Shown piece after piece: positions 1-8,629 of a stretch of DNA of 64,000 bases; the first letter of the stretch is position 1, and every line of letters starts with the position of its first letter. The notes below the pieces were generated by a model. That model saw only the letters and a program-made list of their open reading frames with translations. It was not told the origin of the DNA and ran no database searches. Location: positions 1 through 64,000 of the forward strand of contig CAVWDE010000022.1 of assembly GCA_963753685.1 (NCBI GenBank), read 5' to 3'. The translations under genes and the position numbers were made by a program. This stretch comes from DATAOG01 sp963753685. GTDB lineage: Bacteria > Pseudomonadota > Alphaproteobacteria > Geminicoccales > Geminicoccaceae.

Positions 1-124
1 GGGCGATCTCGGCGGTGCCGCGGTACTCGACCATGCGGCCGTCGTAGGACACGCGCGCGACCGCGCTGTCCCGCTGGGCCTTCAGCGCCTCGAGGCGCGC
101 TTCCAGCTCCGAGATTGTGGCCAT
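1..124 (-). CDS. gpW-like phage head-tail joining protein (partial)
   Basis: Only the first 41 codons are inside the window; the gene runs off the left edge. The start is the ATG at 124-122, two bases after the terminase stop. The visible residues begin MATISELEARLEAL and then contain VARVSYDGRMVEYRG, the short charged helix plus Y/R-rich strand seen at the N terminus of gpW-type head-tail joining proteins. In lambda-like packaging modules gpW follows the large terminase, as here. In this family the protein joins the filled head to the tail. Family assignment rests on a short fragment and on its position. Confidence 0.6.
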   Translation of the reverse strand, partial: MATISELEARLEALKAQRDSAVARVSYDGRMVEYRGTAEIA

Positions 125-125
125 C

Positions 126-2090
126 TCAGCGCGCCATGTAGCCGCTGTGGATCACCTGCCGGGCCGGCGGGCGCATCGAGGACGATCGATGCGATGCCGG
201 TTCGTCGTCATCGCGCTCCGCAGTTCTCGCCAACGCCTCCTCCATCCGCCGCCAGTGGCGCTCGTCGAACCGGTCGAGGCCGTAGATCGCGGCCGCTGCC
301 CGGGCATAGACCCGGCAGTCCAGAGCCTCGTTGCGCCGCCCCGGCTCCTTCTCCCAGGAGGCCCGCGGGAAGCCCTTGACGATCCGGGTCACCAGCCGCT
401 CGGCGGTCAGCTGCTTGAAGTACTCCTCGCCGTACTGCGGGAAGTGGCAGGCGCCGGGCGGGTAACTCGCCCCGATCTCCAGCGCCTCCTCGGTCGGCCA
501 CTCCAGCTTCAGCCAGCGGTACAGCTCGCCCTTGGCGACCGGCGTGCCGACCGACCACACCCGGAGTCCGCGCCGCCGGCCGCCGGCATCGGCCTTGGAC
601 ACCGACAGCAGCAGCGCCGTATCCCGGTCCCGGCCCTTGACCGCGACCACCGTCCTCGGCTGCCGCGCCGCGGCGCCAGCCGGGCCCCAGCTCCCCTGCG
701 GGTGCTGCCGCACCCAGGCGTACACGTCCTGCGTGGCATAGCCGGCATCGACGCACATCACCCGGATCGGCAGCGTGTGCCCCGAGGCGTGCGGCCAGTC
801 CCGTGCAAGCAGGGCGTCCAGCTTCGCCCAGACCTCGGCGCGGCGGTGTCGCCCTCGATCACCCGGTAGTCGACCGACCAGCTCTCCTTGCCCCGGCCCC
901 AGGCGACGACCTCGACCTCGAGCCGGTCCTTCTGGACGTCGACACCAGCGGTCAGGAACAGACCCGGCTCGGGCACGATGCCGATACGGTAGGTCTCGCG
1001 CCGCTCGTACAGCCGCTGCCACTCCGGCGCCTCGGCCTCCTCCTCGAACGGCAGCCCCAGCACCGTGTTGACGAAGCCCTTCATCAGGTCCGGGCGCCTT
1101 CCGGGCCTGCTCGTACATCTCCGCGGCATCGGCCCAGCTGAACCACCCGACCGGGCTGTAGAGGCTGGACAGGTGGAACCCGGCGGTGCGGCCATCACCC
1201 TCAGCGGTCGGCCGCCACTCGCCGTGCTCCAGCATCCAGGTCTTGTGCCGCTCCCCGATCAGGCTGCCGCAATGCGTGCAAGCGTACTCGGCCTCCCGCG
1301 GCCGGCCCTCGGGCCAGCGGAGGTTCTGGAGCTCCAGCGTCTGATGCTCGTCGCAGTGCGGGCAGGGCACGAAGTACCGCCGCTGGTCGCTCTGCCCGTA
1401 CTCCCGCTCGATCCGCGACAGGCCCTTGGTCTTGGGCGTCGAGACCAGCAGGATCTTGCGCCGCTGGAAGGTGGCCGACCGCCGCTCGGCGAGCAGGATC
1501 GGGTCGCCCTCGCCCTCGACGTCGCCCGGGTAGCCGTCGACCTCGTCGAGGAACAGGTAGCGCGCCGGCATGGAGCGCAGACCGACCGCGCTGTTGGCGC
1601 CGGTCAGGATCAGCACGCCGCCCGGGAACTCCTTGCAGAGCACCGTATTGCCGCTGTCCCGGCTCCGGCGCTCCTTGACCCGCTCGCGCAGGACCTCGCT
1701 CTCCTCGATCAGCGGGTCGAGCCGCTGCTTGGAGTTGCGCTTGGCCAGCTCCACCGTCGGCGCGACCGCCATCATCGGCCCCGGCGCCTGGTGAATTACA
1801 TATGCAATCCAGTTATTACCGCACTCCGAACCTCCCACCTGCGAGCCCTTCATGAACACCACCCGCTGGAAGGGCGAGGACGGCGACAGGCAGTCCATGA
1901 TCTCCTTGAGGTACGGCGTGCGCTCGGTCCGCCAGCGACCGGGCTCGGACGATGCCCGCTGCGAGAGCACCCGGTAGCGGTCGGCCCACTGCGAGACCGT
2001 CAGCAGCGGGTCGGGCTTGAGCCCGTCCCGCCAGGCGCGCTCGATGCCCGCGTCGGGCCCGGATAGGTCGGCGCCGTCATGGCTCTCCAC
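126..2090 (-). CDS. phage terminase large subunit (GpA family) with two compensating frameshifts
   Basis: A 654-codon frame with a GTG start. It has the ATPase half (Walker A KGSQVGGSE at about 81-89, Walker B LFLDE at 179-183), a CPHC...CTHC zinc ribbon after residue 240, and the nuclease half (VMCVDAGYAT, NEALDCRVYA). Terminases of this family cut and pump phage DNA into proheads. Between about 1094 and 845 the open frame encodes Arg/Gly-rich nonsense, while another frame there encodes the expected segment (MKGFVNTVLGLPFEEEAEAP... LTAGVDVQKDRLEVE). So there is a one-base gain near 1090-1096 and a one-base loss near 842-848, and the net frame is restored. Either the gene is dead or these are two sequence errors. 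The gene lies in a prophage packaging remnant. Confidence 0.8.
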   Translation of the reverse strand: MESHDGADLSGPDAGIERAWRDGLKPDPLLTVSQWADRYRVLSQRASSEPGRWRTERTPYLKEIMDCLSPSSPFQRVVFMKGSQVGGSECGNNWIAYVIHQAPGPMMAVAPTVELAKRNSKQRLDPLIEESEVLRERVKERRSRDSGNTVLCKEFPGGVLILTGANSAVGLRSMPARYLFLDEVDGYPGDVEGEGDPILLAERRSATFQRRKILLVSTPKTKGLSRIEREYGQSDQRRYFVPCPHCDEHQTLELQNLRWPEGRPREAEYACTHCGSLIGERHKTWMLEHGEWRPTAEGDGRTAGFHLSSLYSPVGWFSWADAAEMYEQARKAPGPDEGLRQHGAGAAVRGGGRGAGVAAAVRAARDLPYRHRARAGSVPDRWCRRPEGPARGRGRRLGPGQGELVGRLPGDRGRHRRAEVWAKLDALLARDWPHASGHTLPIRVMCVDAGYATQDVYAWVRQHPQGSWGPAGAAARQPRTVVAVKGRDRDTALLLSVSKADAGGRRRGLRVWSVGTPVAKGELYRWLKLEWPTEEALEIGASYPPGACHFPQYGEEYFKQLTAERLVTRIVKGFPRASWEKEPGRRNEALDCRVYARAAAAIYGLDRFDERHWRRMEEALARTAERDDDEPASHRSSSMRPPARQVIHSGYMAR

Positions 2091-2119
2091 GAAGGTCAGG
2101 GCTGGTCATCCCGGTCGCG

Positions 2120-2251
2120 TCAGAACACGAGCTTGGCCGCTTGTGCCAGGACCACGAGCAGGACCAGCACCACGGCGACGTAGCGGATGCCATCGACCAG
2201 GACCTCGCGCGTGCCGACGAACAGCGGGTGCCGGCGGAGCGTCCGCAACAT
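2120..2251 (-). CDS. small single-span membrane protein in phage module
   Basis: A 43-residue ORF lying between the two terminase genes on the same strand. The ATG at 2251-2249 is preceded by AGGAG nine bases upstream. The protein has a basic N terminus (MLRTLRRHP) and one hydrophobic span, YVAVVLVLLVVLAQAAKLVF, at the very C terminus. I do not recognise the family. Small membrane proteins in phage modules may be holin- or spanin-like, but nothing in the sequence proves that. Confidence 0.5.
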   Translation of the reverse strand: MLRTLRRHPLFVGTREVLVDGIRYVAVVLVLLVVLAQAAKLVF

Positions 2252-2276
2252 CGGCTCGATCTCCTGGCTGTGACGA

Positions 2277-2788
2277 TCACCGCAAGCTCGGCCGGACCTC
2301 TGCGAGCTCGCTCAGATGCTCGCGCACATGGCGCTCGAGCACCGTATGCAGCTTGTGGGCGTCGACCTCGAGCTCGGCCGCAACGATAGCCGCCACGCGT
2401 GCCGGCCAGTTGACCCAGGCATCGCGCTCGTCGCGGGCAACCTTGAACACCTGCGCCACCGCCTTGGCCCGGTCGACCAGCTCGCCCTTCATCCGCTGCA
2501 GGCGCACCCGGCGCTCCTGGGCCTTGAGCACCTCGTTGGCGGTCCGCGCCTGCATGAAGGTCATGCCACCGGCCGAGACCGGCTCGCCGCTTTCCCGGAG
2601 CGTGTCCCGAACGGCACCGACCGCCGCCTCGGGCACCGGCTTCATCGCGGTCCTGCTCGGCCTGGCGCCGCGGCGATCGCGAGCTGGACGCGGACGTCGC
2701 CGGCTCGGATCGGTGTTACCCGCCCAGGCGGCCTGGACCTTCGCCAGGTCCCACGAGCCGTTCGCGTCGCGCCCGATCCGGCCGAGAC
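2277..2788 (-). pseudogene. phage terminase small subunit (Nu1-like), N terminus lost at tRNA-Ser
   Basis: The frame encodes RDANGSWDLAKVQAAWAGN followed by a long helical, charged region (TANEVLKAQERRVRLQRMKG). This matches the usual phage small-terminase layout, in which an N-terminal helix-turn-helix precedes a coiled oligomerisation region. The expected start codon and HTH are absent because the reading frame enters directly from the 3' end of tRNA-Ser. The protein could only be made from an internal start, for example the ATG at 2645, which would drop the DNA-binding half. The stop TGA is at 2279-2277. In intact phages this subunit recognises the packaging site. Confidence 0.65.
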
Positions 2789-2878
2789 TGGCGGAGGGAG
2801 TGGGATTCGAACCCACGGTACGCTCGCGCGTACAACGGTTTTCGAGACCGCCCCGTTCGACCGCTCCGGCACCCCTCC
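2789..2878 (-). tRNA. tRNA-Ser (anticodon CGA)
   Basis: On the minus strand the sequence folds as a class II tRNA. A 7-bp acceptor stem begins GGAGGGG and ends TCCCTCC with discriminator G and an encoded CCA. The anticodon stem-loop GCGGT-CTCGAAA-ACCGT gives anticodon CGA. There is a long variable arm and the T-arm GGGTTCGAATCCC. The 3' end fuses directly to a truncated phage gene, and the 5' end sits about 18 bases from the stop of a broken integrase, so the gene probably served as an attachment site. Confidence 0.93.
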
Positions 2879-2896
2879 GGTCGATATTTCAATGGC

Positions 2897-3660
2897 TTAG
2901 GTGGTGCGCCGGAGGCTCATTGCCACCCGTCTGCCACCCGAGCCGCGCGCGTAACTATCATGAACCCGCCGCCCCTGCCAAGGCGGCAGTGATCGCGGCA
3001 CCGCCGTGTCGTCGTCACGCCGGAACAGATGGGCATAGACCCGCAAGGTTACATCGGGGCCGGCGGGGCCGAGCCGCTTGCTGATGGTCACGATGTCCAC
3101 GCCGGCGTCGATCAGCTGCGATGCGTGTGTGTGGCGCAGGCCGTGGAAGCTGATCTCCGGTATCAACACTCCGGCATCCCGAGACCATCGGCTACCAGCC
3201 CCCATGCCGAGAGGCATCGCTGGGCGCCTGGAGGCCTCCCTCGATGGTCGGAAACACCAGCGCGTCGACGGGCAGCTTGCCGGCACCGAGGCCGATACGG
3301 AGCTCGAGCTGCGCGCGGCGGTGATCGCGCGGTGGGTCGACCACAATGTCGGGCCGGCCGATGTCTCTGCGGCCGGCTCGGGGCTTGGGCGCCTTCACCT
3401 GGAGGCCGTGCTCCTTGGTCTCCTCGACCGCCTCACGGACCTTGATCACCTTGCCGCCGAGGTCGACGCTTCGCCAGCGGAGCGCCAGGAACCTCACCGA
3501 GCCGCATCCCGGTGAAGAGTGCACGATCGCCCGAGCATACACCTCGTGGCCGGCCAGCGCGGTGAGGATCGCGGTGATTCCCTCGCGATCGAGGATCGCC
3601 ATCTCGTCGCTCTGCACCCGCAGCGGCGGCTGCAGCTTGGCGACATTGCGCGCCACGCTG
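2897..3660 (-). pseudogene. tyrosine recombinase/phage integrase, truncated and frameshifted
   Basis: The C-terminal catalytic half of a tyrosine integrase is spread over several frames: VAKLQPPLRVQSDEMAILDR, then LFTGMRLGEV (catalytic Arg), VIKVREAVEETKEHGLQVKA, then EISFHGLRHTHASQLIDAGV (HxxR box) and LRVYAHLFRRDD (nucleophile Tyr). At least three frameshifts are needed to join them, near 3525, 3495 and 3195-3240. The roughly 100-residue N-terminal arm-binding part is missing upstream of 3660. It ends 18 bases from the 5' end of tRNA-Ser. Almost certainly nonfunctional. Confidence 0.85.
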
Positions 3661-3780
3661 GCCCGCCAGGGTCAAGAGCCGTCGCCAAAGAATGGCGCGT
3701 TTCCTGGGCTTCAGCGGGGGGCTCGGCCAGGAGAGAGAGTGTCGCCCAAAGCCGCATGGGCGGAGGGAAGCCCCTGGTCG

Positions 3781-5295
3781 CTAACATTTTTTTCCTTTTT
3801 CCCTCAGACCTGCCTCGATCAACGGAAAGACCTTCGTCATGGAGTCCCGGCCCCAAAGGAGATCCTGGTGACCGAAGTCGGGCAGGATCCACTTGGTGAA
3901 TCGCTGGCGGCCGACGCCGGGGTTCCGCCCCAACCAGGCCGCCATGCGGTCGATGCTGTCGCGATGCCAGAGTCGGTTCAACCCGCCACTGATCAGCGTT
4001 ATCCAGCGCGGCCGGTCAAAGCCGGCATAGGGCCGGTCTCGGCCGTCGATGTGCGGGACCGGCGCCTTCGCTGGGTTGGCGTCGAACCTGGTCGCCTGAC
4101 CCGCGCGCAGATTGTTCGCGCCATGGATGAGCAGGTGAAGGGCGATGGCCCCGAACAGTTCTGGCAGCAGCGGCGGGTTCCTGACCGGTTCGGCAGCCAC
4201 GCGGCCGACCGGCTGGCCCTCGGCGAACAGCTCCTGGCCCACCCGGAATTCGCCGCGGTGACGGTACAGCACCATCGGCTGGCGAGCGCCGTTGCCGGTA
4301 AAGGAATAGGCCAGCCGCCCATCGGCTTCGAGGGTGCCCAGCTGACGCACCAGAACCTCGATCGGCAGCGGTCCGCCCTGGCTGTCCGCGATCTCCAGCG
4401 TCAGCGTGGTCTCCTGCACCTCCGGCACCACCTTGGCCCCGAGGTAGGGCTCGCCGAACATGAAGCTGATCCGATTGAACATCGCCCGCGCGCTGCGATC
4501 GCTGTCAGAGAGCCTGTCGGCGTTGATGCGCGCGTCGCCGTAGGGCCGCCGCCACACTTTGTAGAGTTCTTCCAACGACTTGGGCCAGGCCGCTCGAAGC
4601 CTGTCGGGCACTGACGCAATTCTGGGATCCAGACAGCGCCGGGCGCCATCCTGGCTGACCACGCGCTCGAGCAAATGGCTTTCCGCCTTGAGGCGGCCAT
4701 AGAGGTTCATGCTGTAGAACAGGCCCAGCGACATCAGCACGACGTGGGACAGCTGGTCGCTGACGCCTGGCAGGTCGTCGAGCAGGGCCTGGGCCAGGAT
4801 CGCTCCGCCCATGCAGAACCCGACCGCCCCGATCCGGCCCTGGATCTCCTGCCCTCGGACCTGGATCATCACGTCGATGGCGGCCTTGATGTCCTGGGCC
4901 GCGGCCGCATCGAAATTGAAGAGGACGTCGGCGGGCGGCTGGGTGGCCGCTGATTTGAGCAGCTGCTCGGCGACGTATTTGCTGCCGCGCCAGTCCAACA
5001 GCCAGGGCTCGAAGCCGCGCCCGACCAGGTATTCGACGAGATTCTGGCAAGCAGCCCCGGGCCGCGGCCGCGGCGTGAGGAAGGTGTCGGAACCGGCGCT
5101 GGCGCCGTGCAGCAAGAGCACCGGGCACCCCTCGGGGTTCGGGCGCCGATGCAGCATCAGCCGGACGCGGCCGTCTTGGTTGCCGGACGCGGGCTTGCCG
5201 ACGACCAGCCGGTATGAATCGAGCCGGTTGCCGGCGTCTCCTGGAGGCATCGGCTCCAGCCTGGGATCAATGTCCGTGGGCAGCACTGACGACAT
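3781..5295 (-). CDS. alpha/beta-fold hydrolase (PHA synthase/dienelactone hydrolase-like)
   Basis: 504 residues with no signal peptide. Features seen are an oxyanion-hole HGASAG near 63, the PHA-synthase/lipase-like WLLDWRGS near 99-105, and a nucleophile elbow GFCMGG with Cys at about 161. The last is as in dienelactone hydrolases and polyhydroxyalkanoate synthases rather than the usual Ser. A late His follows in PDFGHQDLLWG near 475. The ATG at 5295 lies 29 bases inside the upstream GMC oxidoreductase gene, implying translational coupling. Homologous hydrolase domains are known fused to or beside long GMC oxidoreductases (recalled, not checked). The substrate is unknown; a lipid-like ester or acyl substrate is inferred. 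Confidence 0.75.
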   Translation of the reverse strand: MSSVLPTDIDPRLEPMPPGDAGNRLDSYRLVVGKPASGNQDGRVRLMLHRRPNPEGCPVLLLHGASAGSDTFLTPRPRPGAACQNLVEYLVGRGFEPWLLDWRGSKYVAEQLLKSAATQPPADVLFNFDAAAAQDIKAAIDVMIQVRGQEIQGRIGAVGFCMGGAILAQALLDDLPGVSDQLSHVVLMSLGLFYSMNLYGRLKAESHLLERVVSQDGARRCLDPRIASVPDRLRAAWPKSLEELYKVWRRPYGDARINADRLSDSDRSARAMFNRISFMFGEPYLGAKVVPEVQETTLTLEIADSQGGPLPIEVLVRQLGTLEADGRLAYSFTGNGARQPMVLYRHRGEFRVGQELFAEGQPVGRVAAEPVRNPPLLPELFGAIALHLLIHGANNLRAGQATRFDANPAKAPVPHIDGRDRPYAGFDRPRWITLISGGLNRLWHRDSIDRMAAWLGRNPGVGRQRFTKWILPDFGHQDLLWGRDSMTKVFPLIEAGLREKGKKC

Positions 5296-8200
5296 TTCTG
5301 AGAAAGTCCTTTGCTAGGTCCGGATGCCGCACATAGACCCGCGCGACTTCAGCGGCGAAGTATCTGATGAAGGCGAAGTACGCCCAGCCCTTCCTGGACG
5401 GGTCGGTATCCGTCGGGGTGATGTTGATCGAAGGCAGCTGCTTCTCGACGAAATCGACCGGTGCCAGACGCATGATGCCGCGCCGGTGCAGGATTTCGCC
5501 CTCGAAAACCTCGAAATAGAGGGTCGAGAGGTCGTACCAGACGTCGAAGCGCGGATCGTCGCGCAGAACCTTGGCTGCCTCGATCACCTGCTTGATGCCG
5601 TCGGAATCGAACGCGATCCGGTAGCGGAAAAAGCGCGGGCAGGCGCGACCGTCACGGCAGGCCGCAAGCGGGCTCGTGAAGAACTGGAGATAGCTATCGT
5701 CGGGCAGGACCCTGTGCTCGCGCCCGCAGATGGTGACCTTGCCCTCGAGCCGGACCTTGTCCGGCAGACCTTGCCGCTGGCGCTTGAGGAAGTGGTCGAG
5801 ATCATCGATCGAAGCCGTGAGCTCCGTACGGAGCAGGCAGTTCCGGGCGATGCCGCCGCGCTCGGCCGCCTCGAAGCCCGCGATCTCGGCCTGATCGAAG
5901 TCGTTCAGAGTGGCCCAGTCGACCAGCAGCTCGCCGCGGTCCGGCCCGAGGTCGCTGAACAGGCCGGCCATGTTCTCCACGAACGACAGTCCCAGCGACG
6001 CCGCGACCTGCGACTTGGGCCTGGCTCCCATCCTCGCGGCGATCGGATCCAGGACCCATGGTTGATGCCCCACCTTCAGCTGCTCGACCCAGTCCTCCAC
6101 TTCCAAGTCCGAGGGCTTGCGCACGAAAGCGACGACCCTCAGCACCTTTTTGATGAAGCGCGCGATCTTGTACTCGGCGACCGCGAGGATGGTCGCCGAG
6201 GGGTTGACGCCGACCGCGCTCGGGAAGGCCGCGGCGTCCATGACGTAGAGCCCCGGGCAGCGGGTCACCTGGCCGGTGTGATCGGTGACCCGGGCGGACG
6301 GGTTCGAGCTCATCGGGCAGCCGCCCTGATTGTGCACGCTGAAGCGCCGCTTGAGGACGGTCCAGCCTGGATTGGTCCGCAGCTCGCCGTGCCAGCCTTT
6401 GGCGGCGATGTCGCGAAGCAGACCCTCCTGGGCGGTTCGGAAGGGGGTTGTCAGGGGCGAAGGCAGGCTCACCGTCAGGCGCTGATCGGTGTCGAGCTTC
6501 AGCTTGCCACGATGCTGATCTCGCCCCATCGTCAAAAGCAGCGCGGTGCGGCCGTTGCCCTGGCGGTATTGCATGAGCCAGCCCAGAAAGGGCGCGAGCA
6601 GTTCCGCCCACTCCTGGACGCTCCTCGGCAACTTCTGCAGCAGCAGGCTGTTGACCTGCTGCGCCAGGGCCACCTCGCTGCCCCAGAGCACCTGGATGCC
6701 CTGGCGCAACAGGCCGCGCACGAGGGTGATCTTAGTGTCGTCGTCGAGCGTGCCGATCTCGTTGACGGCGCTGCCGCCGAAGCGGCCGGCGATGGTTTGG
6801 AGGTCAAAGCGCTTGTTGAGCTGCTCCGCGAGGTCGTCGAGCAGCGCGCCGATGAACGGGCCGACGACCAGCGCGAGGGCTTCGGCGAGCTCGGTCCGGT
6901 CGGTCGCCAGCGCGTCGAGCAGCCACTTCGGCAGCAGCCTGTCGATCTTGAGATCGAGGGGCTGGCCGGCGGTCAGCGCATCGCGAAACGGCGTCTCGGT
7001 CGTCGCCGCGAGGTCGGTCGCGATGCCGACGGGCCGCTTCGGCGTGCCCTGGAACGCCGCGATCGCGGTCGGCAGCGGAAACCGCGCCTGCACCGACGGC
7101 CCCGGATTGACGCCCGGTCCGGACCGCTGCGTCGCGAGCCCGTTTTCCTCGAGATAGCGGTTGCGGCGCAGCCAGAGCGGGCTGCGCAGGACCCCGAGCA
7201 GCGGCTCGATGTCGGTCGGATAGCCGCCGTCCTCGATCAGGAACCAGTCCTCCAGGGGGCGGGCCGCGGCCGTCAGCCGCCCGAAGCGCTGCTCGCCCCC
7301 CGGGCCGACCAACAGCAATTCGCCGGCGCCACAACCGGCGCCGGGGCCGTCGACCACCAGCATGCCATGGCTGTCGGGCTCGTCGAAGCGGCCGAAATCG
7401 AGCTGGGGCGCCTCGACCAAGTGCAGCTCGGCGGCGCCGCATTGGATCGGCACGCCTGGCTTCAGTCGCAACTCCAGGTCGGGATTGCGGTGGTCGCTGG
7501 TTGTGAACTCGAGCACCCAAAGCTCGCCGCCTGCCCCAACCGGCGCAGCCTTGGCGCCCCCCTTGCCGGTGCTTTGGCGCGCACCGCGATAGAGCAGCGC
7601 CGCGGTGATGGTCGGGCCGAAGTCGGCTTCCTGAGGCTGGTCGCAATCGAACACGGCGGCGATCGAATCGGCGTTGGGATGGTAGCGCGAGCCGAGCCGC
7701 CGCTTGATGTCGCACGCCAGCAGATCCGCCGAGCGCAGCAGCAGCTCGGTGGTGCCGAGCGACCCGGCGCAGATGAATACGTGCTCGGCGCAGCAGACCC
7801 GATGGTTAGCCTCCCCGTCCTGTTCGTGGTCGGCCGGCGCCACCAGCCGGTCCCGGTAGCGGACCGCAAACCGGGCACCGCAGGCGCAGTCGGGGCGCTC
7901 GATCCGAAAGGCCTCCGCGAGCGTCCTGACGTCGGCGAGGTCCGGCGCATCATCGACGATCGCGAGGTAGTTGCGATCGAGCGTGTTCTTGGCCTGCGCC
8001 CGACAGCCGAGCCAGCACTGGCCGCGCATGTCGCACTTGCCCTGCGTGCGCCCCCAGCGATTGACGTCCGCGGCGCCGAAATGGACGGCCAGCGGCGGGC
8101 GGAACCAGTCGCCCTCCCGCCCGAGTTCGGCCGCCGCCCGCTCCAGCTGCTCGGTCTTGGCGAGGCGCTTGGGTATCGGCCGCACGTCGAGCATGCAGGC

Positions 8201-8629
8201 GGCGAGGTCGTAGAAAGGATCGAGCCACTTCCTCCGATAGACCTTCGGCCAGCCGTGCTCGAACACCTCGGGCGGCGCGCGCAGATGGACGTTGGCGTAG
8301 ATCAGCGAGCCGCCGCCATAGCCGGCGGCCTGAATGGCGATCACGTCGTCCAGATCGCGGATGTCATAGAGGCCCTGATCGACCGGCCAGAACCAGCGCG
8401 CCACGTCCGGCGCCTGGGCCTCCTCGGCCTGGCCGCCATCGACGCGCTGCAGGCTCTGGACGTCGGGATACATCGGGAAGTCGTTGGGCTCGAACTTCCG
8501 CCCGCGCTCGAGCACGCAGATCCGCTGCCCGGCCTGCACCAGGCGCGCCGCGGTGACCGCACCGGCAAAGCCCGTGCCGATCACGATCGCCTTGAAGACC
8601 TCACCATGGCAGCAGCTGATCAACGCCAT
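5267..8629 (-). CDS. long GMC-family FAD oxidoreductase
   Basis: About 1120 residues, roughly twice a normal GMC enzyme. The N terminus has the FAD dinucleotide motif VIGTGFAGAVTAARL followed by LERG. The GMC C-terminal signature appears well inside the protein: SVHNQGGCPMSSN, GLYVMDAAAFPSAVGVNPSA, then TILAVAE. About 300 further residues follow with no motif I recognise. The closest architecture is cholesterol-oxidase-like GMC proteins that oxidise an alcohol group with FAD. ATG 8629 and TTG 8623 are both possible starts; AGGAGG lies 7 bases before the TTG. The gene overlaps the phosphatase gene by 29 bases upstream and the hydrolase by 29 bases downstream. No secretion signal is seen. The substrate is unknown. 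Confidence 0.8.
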   Translation of the reverse strand: MALISCCHGEVFKAIVIGTGFAGAVTAARLVQAGQRICVLERGRKFEPNDFPMYPDVQSLQRVDGGQAEEAQAPDVARWFWPVDQGLYDIRDLDDVIAIQAAGYGGGSLIYANVHLRAPPEVFEHGWPKVYRRKWLDPFYDLAACMLDVRPIPKRLAKTEQLERAAAELGREGDWFRPPLAVHFGAADVNRWGRTQGKCDMRGQCWLGCRAQAKNTLDRNYLAIVDDAPDLADVRTLAEAFRIERPDCACGARFAVRYRDRLVAPADHEQDGEANHRVCCAEHVFICAGSLGTTELLLRSADLLACDIKRRLGSRYHPNADSIAAVFDCDQPQEADFGPTITAALLYRGARQSTGKGGAKAAPVGAGGELWVLEFTTSDHRNPDLELRLKPGVPIQCGAAELHLVEAPQLDFGRFDEPDSHGMLVVDGPGAGCGAGELLLVGPGGEQRFGRLTAAARPLEDWFLIEDGGYPTDIEPLLGVLRSPLWLRRNRYLEENGLATQRSGPGVNPGPSVQARFPLPTAIAAFQGTPKRPVGIATDLAATTETPFRDALTAGQPLDLKIDRLLPKWLLDALATDRTELAEALALVVGPFIGALLDDLAEQLNKRFDLQTIAGRFGGSAVNEIGTLDDDTKITLVRGLLRQGIQVLWGSEVALAQQVNSLLLQKLPRSVQEWAELLAPFLGWLMQYRQGNGRTALLLTMGRDQHRGKLKLDTDQRLTVSLPSPLTTPFRTAQEGLLRDIAAKGWHGELRTNPGWTVLKRRFSVHNQGGCPMSSNPSARVTDHTGQVTRCPGLYVMDAAAFPSAVGVNPSATILAVAEYKIARFIKKVLRVVAFVRKPSDLEVEDWVEQLKVGHQPWVLDPIAARMGARPKSQVAASLGLSFVENMAGLFSDLGPDRGELLVDWATLNDFDQAEIAGFEAAERGGIARNCLLRTELTASIDDLDHFLKRQRQGLPDKVRLEGKVTICGREHRVLPDDSYLQFFTSPLAACRDGRACPRFFRYRIAFDSDGIKQVIEAAKVLRDDPRFDVWYDLSTLYFEVFEGEILHRRGIMRLAPVDFVEKQLPSINITPTDTDPSRKGWAYFAFIRYFAAEVARVYVRHPDLAKDFLRNVVSAAHGH

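Noticed and set aside
2078..2080. Alternative ATG for the terminase at 2080
   Set aside because: It is out of frame with the conserved terminase sequence; the GTG at 2090 is the only in-frame start after an upstream stop.
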